From assembly GCA_022712775.1 (NCBI GenBank), contig JAFLJZ010000093.1, positions 1 to 11,263 on the forward strand: a stretch of DNA of 11,263 bases, given 5' to 3'. The stretch's first letter is position 1; each line of letters opens with the position of its first letter. The DNA comes from Sulfurimonas sp. (GTDB lineage: Bacteria > Campylobacterota > Campylobacteria > Campylobacterales > Sulfurimonadaceae). Below are positions 1 through 6,142 of this stretch, piece after piece. A program made the translations under genes and the position numbers. The notes under the pieces were generated by a model. That model was not told where the DNA came from. It made no database searches and saw nothing but the letters and a program-made list of their open reading frames with translations.

Positions 1-105
1 AATTTAGAAAAAATTGTAGTTGCATATATTGATGATAAATCAATCACAAAAATCATAACAATCAGCTCAGAAGATGAACTAAGAAAAGTTATAGAAGCTA
101 AGTAG
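1..105 (+). CDS. C-terminal fragment of an unidentified protein
   Basis: An open frame runs from the first base to TAG at 103-105 and encodes 34 residues ending in ELRKVIEAK. Its start lies outside the window. The composition (alternating hydrophobic and charged residues, beta-strand-like then helical) suits the end of a folded cytosolic domain. No motif is recognisable and I do not assign a family. The stop codon straddles the loop and 3' arm of a strong hairpin that probably terminates the transcript. The fragment is in the same direction as the two small genes that follow, but the terminator suggests a separate unit. Confidence 0.6.
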   Translation, partial: NLEKIVVAYIDDKSITKIITISSEDELRKVIEAK

Positions 106-118
106 CTTCTATAACTTT
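85..118 (+). terminator. 15-bp hairpin overlapping the stop codon of the upstream gene
   Basis: AAAGTTATAGAAGCT (85-99) and AGCTTCTATAACTTT (104-118) are perfect reverse complements around a 4-base loop. The stop codon TAG (103-105) starts in the loop and runs into the 3' arm. No clean T-run follows directly; the 3' arm itself ends in TTT and a short TTTT lies about 10 bases on. A terminator or 3'-end-stabilising hairpin is the most likely role. Confidence 0.65.
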
Positions 119-178
119 GGCATACTTTTAAAACTCGTCCTAGAACTATTATTAAAATTGCTAGAAGATAATTATTTA

Positions 179-187
179 TGATAGAAT
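179..187 (+). promoter_or_regulatory. Putative extended -10 promoter for the 218-670 gene pair
   Basis: TG at 179-180 is followed, after one base, by TAGAAT (182-187). This places a start site near 194 and leaves a leader of about 24 bases before the ATG at 218. No convincing -35 is seen, which is usual in this phylum. An alternative -10, TATAAC, lies at 196-201. Confidence 0.35.
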
Positions 188-217
188 TATATTCATATAA
201 CATAAATAGGACTTTTA

Positions 218-445
218 ATGCAAAATCAAACAAATTTAGATAAATTAAATGATAAAGTATCACTAATATTACAGAACTATAACACTTTAAAAGAAGAGAA
301 TAAAATTTTTCGTACAGAAATAGTTACATTAAAAGCTGAAAATGAAGCAAAAAACTTTGAGATAGAAAAACTTACAGAAGCAAACGTTATGAAAGATTTA
401 GAAATAGAAGAAATAGTTGAAAAAATAGAAAGTATTTTAGGCTAA
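218..445 (+). CDS. Small coiled-coil protein, possibly ZapB-like
   Basis: This is a 75-residue, strongly charged protein with no signal peptide. From about residue 8 to the end it shows heptad-like spacing of Leu/Ile/Val among Glu and Lys, as expected of one continuous coiled coil. A ribosome binding site AATAGGA (205-211) lies six bases before the ATG. The next gene starts six bases after the stop, so the two are very likely co-transcribed. Because that neighbour resembles ZapA, a ZapB-like role at the FtsZ ring is an attractive guess. Coiled coils carry little family information, however, so this rests on length, composition and position only. An equally fair name is a hypothetical coiled-coil protein. 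Confidence 0.7.
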   Translation: MQNQTNLDKLNDKVSLILQNYNTLKEENKIFRTEIVTLKAENEAKNFEIEKLTEANVMKDLEIEEIVEKIESILG

Positions 446-451
446 AAATAT

Positions 452-670
452 ATGAGTAAAAAAATAGGTTTACATATAGGTGGTCGTCGTTTTGATGTTG
501 ATGTAGAAGATGATTTTGCACCTTTTTTGGAACAATATATGGCAAAAGATTTCAATATAGATGGAAATAATGACTTAAAAAAAATACTTCATGCTTATGT
601 AAGAAGAACTCATGAACTATTTCTTCAAGAGAAGGAAATAGAAAAAATCTTAAGAAAAACGGAATCTTAA
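452..670 (+). CDS. ZapA-like small protein (putative cell-division factor)
   Basis: The product has 72 residues. An N-terminal segment (KKIGLHIGGRRFDVDVEDD) looks like the short beta-hairpin that opens ZapA proteins, which have the pattern V-x-I-x-G-R-x-Y/F-x-V. After it comes an Asp/Asn-rich turn and a C-terminal helix from about residue 41 with a charged, coiled-coil-like tail. ZapA binds FtsZ and bundles its filaments at mid-cell. Typical ZapA proteins are 85-110 residues, so this one is short and the match is a pattern judgement. A weak AGG sits about ten bases upstream within the end of the previous gene, so translation may be coupled to it. It ends shortly before the tRNA promoter. Confidence 0.6.
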   Translation: MSKKIGLHIGGRRFDVDVEDDFAPFLEQYMAKDFNIDGNNDLKKILHAYVRRTHELFLQEKEIEKILRKTES

Positions 671-700
671 TTCTAGGTTTATATTATTATAAGTTAAAAG

Positions 701-709
701 TGCTATAAT
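701..709 (+). promoter_or_regulatory. Extended -10 promoter of the tRNA-Arg gene
   Basis: TGC immediately followed by TATAAT (704-709) gives a perfect extended -10, with transcription expected to start near 716, about 20 bases before the mature tRNA. The same form, TGC-TACAAT, occurs on the minus strand before the Hpt gene at 8465-8473. This supports it as the housekeeping promoter pattern here. Confidence 0.65.
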
Positions 710-736
710 TTCATCCTCTCAAAATAGAGATGGTGT

Positions 737-813
737 GCGCTCGTAGCTCAGCTGGATAGAGTACTGGTTTGCGGTACCAGCGGTCACACGTTCGAATCGT
801 GTCGGGCGCACCA
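737..813 (+). tRNA. tRNA-Arg (anticodon GCG)
   Basis: A full cloverleaf can be drawn by hand. The acceptor stem pairs 737-743 with 803-809 (one G-T wobble), with discriminator A810 and an encoded CCA (811-813). The D stem is GCTC/GAGT. The anticodon stem is CTGGT/ACCAG (764-768/776-780) around loop TTGCGGT. The variable region is five bases, and the T stem ACACG/CGTGT encloses TTCGAAT. The anticodon at 771-773 is GCG, which reads CGC and CGU. A20 in the D loop fits the arginine identity set known from E. coli. The tRNA for these codons in most bacteria has ACG with A34 edited to inosine, so GCG is notable. Confidence 0.93.
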
Positions 814-877
814 TGTAACTAACAACTACAACAATTTTACTTCACTTTTAAAAATCTTGATTTAATCTTACAGATGT

Positions 878-954
<77 letters not shown>

Positions 955-1123
955 AAATACTAAATCCTTTATTTATAGGTTTTATAACAATATTTTTTAA
1001 ACAATTTAACTAGACTTATATCTTCGTATCAGTAAGCAACATTAAACATTTTTTAGAACCTCTCAACTTGTTATTCCCCTATTGTTAAATGATTTAATTA
1101 AAATTTAAAACAAAAGGAAACAA

Positions 1124-1264
1124 ATGTCAATTAGAAACATAAAACAGACAGAAAAAGTAAAAGTACTTTTAAGACTGTTAGATAATCACGAAAATATTGA
1201 AATAGCTTGCTCTAAAGCTGGACTTAATGTTGAAATAACAAAAAAATTCTTATCTTTAAACTAA
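1124..1264 (+). CDS. 46-residue small protein, possible helix-turn-helix
   Basis: An ATG at 1124 preceded by AAAAGGAAA (1112-1120) opens a 46-codon frame ending in TAA. The product begins MSIRNIKQTEKVKVLLRLLD and is basic and helical. A segment of about 25 residues (LLRLLDNHENIEIACSKAG, then LNVEITKKFL) has the shape of a helix-turn-helix: helix, short turn with an Ala-Gly pair, second helix. I do not recognise a family. It is the only likely gene in 955-1401; the bases before it (955-1111) are AT-rich with no clear feature. It is short, so chance is possible, but the good binding site and the biased amino-acid use argue for a real gene. Confidence 0.5.
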   Translation: MSIRNIKQTEKVKVLLRLLDNHENIEIACSKAGLNVEITKKFLSLN

Positions 1265-1297
1265 GAATATAATTCTCCCCACCTTGCATACATAGAT

Positions 1298-1327
1298 TAA
1301 ATTAATGACACTCACGGCATTGATTTA
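1298..1327 (+). other. 10-bp hairpin between the small ORF and the c-di-GMP gene
   Basis: TAAATTAATG (1298-1307) pairs with CATTGATTTA (1318-1327), including one T-G wobble, around loop ACACTCACGG. No T-run follows, so it is not a standard intrinsic terminator. A competing short stem, GGC (1316-1318) with GCC (1328-1330), overlaps its 3' arm. It could end the small-ORF transcript or be a regulatory structure. Confidence 0.35.
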
Positions 1328-1364
1328 GCCTTAATATAGAACCCCATAGTACACAATTTTTAAA

Positions 1365-1379
1365 ATGATATAATATCAT
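1365..1379 (+). promoter_or_regulatory. Promoter with a 15-bp palindrome over the -10 box
   Basis: TG (1366-1367), one base, then TATAAT (1369-1374) form a consensus extended -10 with a start site near 1381. The -10 is embedded in a perfect palindrome, ATGATAT-A-ATATCAT. A dimeric repressor bound there would block RNA polymerase. However, AT-rich palindromes arise easily around TATAAT, so only the promoter is well supported and the operator is inferred. Confidence 0.55.
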
Positions 1380-1401
1380 CGTAAAATTGAGGAGTTATAA
1401 G

Positions 1402-3621
1402 ATGCTTAAAGAACCTTTGATAACTAAAGAAGAAAAAAGTATTAGAGATATTATTGCAGCAATGTATCAAAAAAATAATATTCCATTTATGGATGCTATT
1501 GTTTTACAATTGGCTAAAACATTAGAAGCTAACCACGTATTTATAGGTGAGATTCAAGATGGGCATTTTCTTGTTAAAACTCTTTCTCACTGTATGGATG
1601 GAGCAATAGAGGATGGCTTTGAATATACACTTAAAAGCACACCCTGCGAAAATGTTTATGATGGAAAAGTAGCTGTATACGAACGAGCTGTTGCAAAACT
1701 TTTTCCTTCTGACAAAGATTTAGTAAATCTCAAGATTGAAGGGTATGCGGGAATACCTCTTTTTAATGACAAAGAAGAAACCTTTGGTGCAATCGTAGCT
1801 TTGTATCGTGAACCTATAAGCGATTCTGATTTTGTTACTTCAATTATGAAGCTTTTTGCTAATCAGGTTGCAAACGAGATAGAGAGACAACGTTTAGAAA
1901 ATAAAAGACAAGAAGAAGCAAAATATTATCAATCAATTATAGATGGTGTGGATGATCCAATTATGGTGATAAAAAAAGACTATACAATTGAACTGATGAA
2001 TAGTACTTTAAAAGAGAACTCTAAATATTTAGTAATAGCAGACCCAGAACATCCAAAGTGTTATGAAATATCCCATCAGCGTGTTACTCCATGTGATGGA
2101 TTTGCACATCCATGTCCTCTGCGAGATGTATTAGATTCAAAAAAACATACAACAGTAATACACAACCATAATACAAAAGATGGGGATAACCGATACATAG
2201 AACTTTCTGCGACTCCATTATTTGATAAAGACCAAAATTGTATAGGTATTATTGAATCTGCAAGAGATATTACAGAACATCTTGAAGTCCAAGGTGAATT
2301 AAGGAAACAAAAAAATATTCTAAACCATCAAGCACACCATGATGCACTAACTGGACTACCAAATAGAGTTCTTTTTAATGATAGACTCAAGCAAGCAATA
2401 GAAAAAGGGAAAAGAAATCATTTAAAGTTTGCATTACTCTTTATAGACTTAGACCACTTTAAAGAGATAAATGATTCACTAGGACATGCAGTTGGTGATG
2501 AAATTTTGAAAACAGTTACTTCTCGACTAGAAGAAACAATAAGGGATGAAGATACAATTGCAAGACTTGGTGGTGATGAATTTACAGTTATTCTAGAAGA
2601 TTTAGATCAAATTCAAGATGCCTCTTTAATCGCAACGAAAATACTAGATATTTTATCCAAAGCTATGAATGTCAATGATAATATTTTGTATGTTTCAAGC
2701 AGTATAGGTATAAGTATATATCCAGATGACGGAGCATCTACTCAAAATCTTTTAAAATTTGCGGATTCTGCAATGTATAAAGCAAAAGATGAAGGAAGAA
2801 ATAATTACCAATACTATAACGCTAGTATGACTGAACTTGCATTTGAGAGAGTTGTAATGGAGACAAGCCTAAGAGAAGCGCTTAAAAATGAAGAGTTTGT
2901 AGTTTATCTCCAACCTCAGGTAAATGGAATTACAAATAAGCTTATAGGGATGGAAGCACTAGTAAGATGGAAACATCCCATTATGGGACTAGACTCTCCT
3001 GATAAGTTTATTCCTTTAGCAGAGTCAACAGGAATAATAGTTGAACTAGATAGAATTGTTATGAGAACAGCTATGACTCAAATAACTCAATGGTATAAAG
3101 CTGGATTAAATCCTGGGGTACTTGCTATGAACTTAGCAGTAAAACAACTTCAACAAACAGATTTTATAGAGATGTTTGAAAATCTTATGAAAGAAACAGG
3201 TTGTAAAGCAGAGTGGATTGCACTAGAAGTTACAGAGGGTCAGATTATGACAAATCCTGAAGAAGCCATCAAAATACTTCAACAAATCAATGACTTAGGA
3301 ATAGAATTAGCAGTAGATGACTTTGGGACAGGGTATTCATCTTTAACATATTTAAAAAGACTACCTATTGATAAATTAAAAATAGACCAAGCATTTATAA
3401 AAGATTTACCAGACGATGAAGAAGATGTGGGAATAACAAAAGCAGTTATAGCACTTGCTAAAAGTTTAAACCTAAAAGTAATTGCAGAAGGTGTTGAAAC
3501 TAAAGAGCAAAAAGACTTTTTGGTTGAAAATGGCTGTGAAAATATTCAAGGATATTATTACTCAAAGCCTATTCCTGCTGAGGATTTTGAAGTAATTCTT
3601 AGAAATGGTTTGAAGCAATAA
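1402..3621 (+). CDS. GAF-PAS-GGDEF-EAL cyclic-di-GMP signalling protein
   Basis: This 739-residue cytosolic protein has no signal peptide or membrane segment. Domains in order are GAF (about 25-165, with TPCENV and GYAGIPL), PAS (about 175-290), GGDEF (about 310-470) and EAL (about 485-735). The GGDEF motif at 390-394 is intact, and RDED at 381-384 fits the RxxD product-inhibition site. In the EAL domain EALVRW (518-523), the Asn of MNLAVKQL, DDFGTGYSS (from 639) and IAEGVE are all present. Both synthesis and breakdown of c-di-GMP therefore look possible. The PAS domain carries a Cys/His cluster (C220, H225, C231, C238), suggesting a redox, metal or gas input. I chose ATG 1402 over an in-frame TTG at 1387 because GAGGAG (1389-1394) sits seven bases before 1402. 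It appears monocistronic. Confidence 0.93.
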   Translation: MLKEPLITKEEKSIRDIIAAMYQKNNIPFMDAIVLQLAKTLEANHVFIGEIQDGHFLVKTLSHCMDGAIEDGFEYTLKSTPCENVYDGKVAVYERAVAKLFPSDKDLVNLKIEGYAGIPLFNDKEETFGAIVALYREPISDSDFVTSIMKLFANQVANEIERQRLENKRQEEAKYYQSIIDGVDDPIMVIKKDYTIELMNSTLKENSKYLVIADPEHPKCYEISHQRVTPCDGFAHPCPLRDVLDSKKHTTVIHNHNTKDGDNRYIELSATPLFDKDQNCIGIIESARDITEHLEVQGELRKQKNILNHQAHHDALTGLPNRVLFNDRLKQAIEKGKRNHLKFALLFIDLDHFKEINDSLGHAVGDEILKTVTSRLEETIRDEDTIARLGGDEFTVILEDLDQIQDASLIATKILDILSKAMNVNDNILYVSSSIGISIYPDDGASTQNLLKFADSAMYKAKDEGRNNYQYYNASMTELAFERVVMETSLREALKNEEFVVYLQPQVNGITNKLIGMEALVRWKHPIMGLDSPDKFIPLAESTGIIVELDRIVMRTAMTQITQWYKAGLNPGVLAMNLAVKQLQQTDFIEMFENLMKETGCKAEWIALEVTEGQIMTNPEEAIKILQQINDLGIELAVDDFGTGYSSLTYLKRLPIDKLKIDQAFIKDLPDDEEDVGITKAVIALAKSLNLKVIAEGVETKEQKDFLVENGCENIQGYYYSKPIPAEDFEVILRNGLKQ

Positions 3622-3666
3622 TTCAATGTAGCAAGCTGGATTTATGTAAATTAATTATTGTTTAGC

Positions 3667-3689
3667 TACAATATACTATTCTAAAGGAG
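3667..3689 (+). promoter_or_regulatory. Possible -10 box and ribosome binding site of the rhodanese gene
   Basis: TACAAT (3667-3672) would start transcription near 3679. The strong ribosome binding site AAAGGAG (3683-3689) follows, five bases before the ATG. TATACT (3672-3677) is a rival -10 but would put the start inside the binding site. No -35 is evident. Confidence 0.35.
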
Positions 3690-3694
3690 TATAT

Positions 3695-4132
3695 ATGAAA
3701 AAAGGAATAATAATATTAGTAATGGCTCTCAGTTCATTACTATATGCAGGACCTACATTAACGGGTGAAGTAAAAATATTGTTAAGTGATGCAAAGACTA
3801 AAGTGAATGGTATTACAGCAGAAGAAGCTAGTAAATTAACAGGTAATGATAATGTAGTTTTTATTGATGTTCGAGATCCTAATGAATGGAAAAAAGGTTC
3901 TATAAAAGCAAAAAATCTTGTAGAAATTTCAAGAGGATTTTTAGAAATTAAATATCCAAAATTAATTTTGAAAAAATATAAAAAGAGTGATGAACTTATA
4001 GTGTATTGTGCTCTAGAACCTAGATCTGTATTTGCTGCTAGTAGACTAAAAGACCTAGGATTTACTAATGTAAAATATCTAAAAAAAGGACTAAAAAACT
4101 GGTCTAAAAGTGGATTTCCAACTACAAAATAA
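3695..4132 (+). CDS. Exported single-domain rhodanese-like protein
   Basis: The product has 145 residues. An N-terminal signal peptide (MKKGIIILVMALSSLLYAG) predicts export to the periplasm by Sec. A rhodanese fold follows: FIDVRDPNEW (about residues 55-64), the catalytic stretch LIVYCALEPRS with Cys105 and Arg110, and the C-terminal element LKKGLKNWSKSGFP. The loop from Cys to Arg has six residues, as in sulfurtransferases rather than Cdc25-type phosphatases. Such proteins move sulfane sulfur from donors such as thiosulfate or polysulfide to a thiophilic acceptor. The true substrate is unknown, but periplasmic forms suit sulfur-oxidising relatives. It has its own ribosome binding site and is separated from copA by 157 bases with hairpins, so a role in copper resistance is not implied. 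Confidence 0.9.
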   Translation: MKKGIIILVMALSSLLYAGPTLTGEVKILLSDAKTKVNGITAEEASKLTGNDNVVFIDVRDPNEWKKGSIKAKNLVEISRGFLEIKYPKLILKKYKKSDELIVYCALEPRSVFAASRLKDLGFTNVKYLKKGLKNWSKSGFPTTK

Positions 4133-4168
4133 AGTATTATTTAGAATTCTTTATTGAATAGACTATAC

Positions 4169-4191
4169 TCTCTGTCATTTAGAGACAGAGA
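4169..4191 (+). terminator. 8-bp hairpin after the rhodanese gene
   Basis: TCTCTGTC (4169-4176) and GACAGAGA (4184-4191) pair perfectly around ATTTAGA. The stem is richer in GC than its surroundings. TGAAAATTTT follows, a poor but possible T-tract. It is best read as the terminator of the rhodanese transcript. A weaker AT-rich stem, AATAAAG/CTTTATT (4128-4134/4149-4155), covers the stop codon itself. Confidence 0.45.
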
Positions 4192-4198
4192 TGAAAAT

Positions 4199-4227
4199 TT
4201 TACAAAGAAAAAAATTATCTTTGTAAA
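4199..4227 (+). other. 10-bp perfect inverted repeat upstream of copA
   Basis: TTTACAAAGA (4199-4208) and TCTTTGTAAA (4218-4227) are exact reverse complements around a nine-base, A-rich loop. It sits directly before the direct repeats of the copA promoter region and lacks a T-run, so it may be a protein-binding site rather than a terminator. As RNA it would be a second hairpin behind the one at 4169-4191. Confidence 0.4.
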
Positions 4228-4229
4228 CT

Positions 4230-4262
4230 TCTCACAAACCTCTCACAAAGACTTAGTACAAT
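4230..4262 (+). promoter_or_regulatory. copA promoter with an 11-bp-phased direct repeat (putative response-regulator box)
   Basis: TCTCACAAA occurs at 4230-4238 and again at 4241-4249, an exact 11-base period, that is one helical turn. The -10 candidate TACAAT (4257-4262) follows seven bases later, so the second copy covers the -35 region. Two direct half-sites with an 11-base period overlapping -35 is the layout bound by OmpR/PhoB-type response regulators such as PhoB at the pho box. A copper- or envelope-responsive activator is inferred. The ribosome binding site AGAGGA (4277-4282) lies seven bases before ATG 4290. Confidence 0.5.
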
Positions 4263-4289
4263 TTCTTTATATACATAGAGGAATTTATT

Positions 4290-6131
4290 ATGAAAACACA
4301 AACTAAATTATCAAGAAGACATTTTGTAAAAGGTGTAGTCGCATCTAGTTTTCTTGCATCTGCTGTAACTTCACTACATGCATCCTTGCCTATTCCAAAA
4401 AGAGTAGCAACACAAGAATTAAGTGGAAGAGTATTTAATTTAGAGATAGGAAAAGTAGCTGTAAATATCACAGGAAATATAGCAATAGCAAAAGCAGTGA
4501 ATTCAATGATTACAGGTCCTACTTTAAGATGGAAAGAAGGTGACGAGATAACGATCAATGTAAAAAACAATTTAAATGAAGACACATCTATTCATTGGCA
4601 TGGAATTATTCTCCCACCTGAAATGGATGGAGTGCCAGGTATTAGTTTTGATGGTATAAAATCTAGGGAGACGTTTACATATAAATTTACAGTTGTACAA
4701 CATGGAACATATTGGTACCACTCACATTCTGGATTTCAGGAACAATCAGGAGTGTATGGCGCAATCATTATAGATGCTAAAGAGACAGCACCATTTGAGT
4801 ACGATTCTGAGTATGTAGTAAACCTATCAGATTACTCAGATGAAAAACCTGAAGCAATTTACAGAAAAATTAAACTCTCTGCAGATTATTATAATTTCAA
4901 ACAACGTACGGTTGGAGACTTTTTCTCAGAAGTAAGTAAGCTTGGTTTTTTTGAAGCTTTTAATCAAAGAAAAATGTGGAATGAGATGGCAATGACAGAT
5001 AGAGATTTATCTGATGTAACAGGATATACATATACCTATCTTATGAATGGACAAAATCCAGCTACAAATTTTAAAGCAATTTTTAAAAATGGACAAAAAG
5101 TAAGACTTCGTTTTATAAATTCTTCTGCCATGACATTTTTTGATGTACAGATTCCAGGATTGAAAATGACTGTTGTAGCTTCGGATGGAAACTATGTTCA
5201 GCCAGTAGATGTTGATGAATTTCGAATTGGTGTTGCGGAGACCTATGATGTGATAGTTGAGCCTAAAGATGATACTGCTTATGCTATTTTTTCTCAATCA
5301 CTTGATAGAAGTGGTTATGCACTTGGAAGTTTAACGAATGATGTAAATAATCTTGCAATAGCCCCTGAGATGAATCCACTTCCAATTCTTTCTCATGCTG
5401 ATATGGGAATGAATATGGGTTCAATGGATGGTGTGAATCATGGAAATAATACAGGACATGATATGGCTAACATGAAAAATGATACGAAAGAGATAGACCA
5501 TTCAAAAATGCATATGCTTAAGAAAAAAGTAACAGTTATGAAGTGTGGAGGGGAAATGGATATGTCCTCAAACAAAGAAGAATATACAATGAAAAATATG
5601 GATAAACCTCCCATTCCAGTTACAGAGTTAGAATCAGACTGGGGTGTGCACACTACTATGAAAGCTCTGGATCCTCAGTATAGGCTTGACGATCCAGGGG
5701 TTGGTTTAAGAGCTAATGGAAGAAAAGTATTAACATATGCTGATTTAAAATCACTTACTCCTACCACGCATGATAGATATCCAGATAGAGAAATTATACT
5801 GCATTTAACTGGAAATATGGAGCGATATATGTGGTCTATTAATGGAATAGCCTATCAAGATGCAGAACCATTAGAGTTTAAATACGGAGAAAGACTACGA
5901 ATCACATACATAAATGACACGATGATGAATCATCCTATGCACCTTCATGGAATGTGGAGTGATTTAGAGACAGGTGATGATAATTACTTACCTAAAAAGC
6001 ACACTATCATTGCACAGCCCGGTTCAAAAATTAGTTTTCGTGTAACTGTTGATGCAAAAGGTTCTTGGGCTTATCATTGTCACTTATTGTACCATATGTC
6101 GGGTATGTTTAGAAAAGTTGTAGTGGCTTAA
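4290..6131 (+). CDS. copA: CopA-type multicopper oxidase, Tat-exported
   Basis: The product has 613 residues, close to PcoA/CopA length. It opens with a twin-arginine signal (SRRHFVKG, then a hydrophobic stretch ending near ASLP), so it is exported folded to the periplasm. All four copper-binding blocks are present: HWHG (102-105), YWYHSH (His144, His146), HPMHLHG (His548, His551, His553) and HCHLLYH (596-602, type-1 Cys597). A Met/His-rich insert with about 13 Met (372-437) is typical of CopA/CueO proteins that oxidise or sequester Cu(I). The likely role is copper tolerance through oxidation of Cu(I) to the less toxic Cu(II). The spacing from His602 to the axial Met606 is three residues, where CueO and PcoA have four. 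copB follows after 11 bases, so the two form an operon. Confidence 0.93.
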   Translation: MKTQTKLSRRHFVKGVVASSFLASAVTSLHASLPIPKRVATQELSGRVFNLEIGKVAVNITGNIAIAKAVNSMITGPTLRWKEGDEITINVKNNLNEDTSIHWHGIILPPEMDGVPGISFDGIKSRETFTYKFTVVQHGTYWYHSHSGFQEQSGVYGAIIIDAKETAPFEYDSEYVVNLSDYSDEKPEAIYRKIKLSADYYNFKQRTVGDFFSEVSKLGFFEAFNQRKMWNEMAMTDRDLSDVTGYTYTYLMNGQNPATNFKAIFKNGQKVRLRFINSSAMTFFDVQIPGLKMTVVASDGNYVQPVDVDEFRIGVAETYDVIVEPKDDTAYAIFSQSLDRSGYALGSLTNDVNNLAIAPEMNPLPILSHADMGMNMGSMDGVNHGNNTGHDMANMKNDTKEIDHSKMHMLKKKVTVMKCGGEMDMSSNKEEYTMKNMDKPPIPVTELESDWGVHTTMKALDPQYRLDDPGVGLRANGRKVLTYADLKSLTPTTHDRYPDREIILHLTGNMERYMWSINGIAYQDAEPLEFKYGERLRITYINDTMMNHPMHLHGMWSDLETGDDNYLPKKHTIIAQPGSKISFRVTVDAKGSWAYHCHLLYHMSGMFRKVVVA

Positions 6132-6142
6132 GGAGAAAAATT

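Noticed and set aside
966..985. Possible terminator hairpin after tRNA-fMet (CCTTTATTTATAGG region)
   Set aside because: The stem is only about six bases with an internal T-T mismatch and no strong T-run, too weak to annotate.
1387..1401. TTG at 1387 as an upstream start of the GGDEF-EAL protein
   Set aside because: The first codons would consume the GAGGAG ribosome binding site, which is correctly placed for ATG 1402.
3610..3626. TTGAA/TTCAA stem around the stop of the GGDEF-EAL gene
   Set aside because: A five-base AT-rich stem is expected by chance in this sequence.
4253..4585. Minus-strand open frame of 110 codons opposite the start of copA
   Set aside because: It lies antisense to an unmistakable CopA N-terminus, covers the copA promoter, and has no family resemblance.
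5007..5653. Two minus-strand open frames inside copA
   Set aside because: Both are antisense shadows of conserved CopA coding sequence without ribosome binding sites or recognisable domains.
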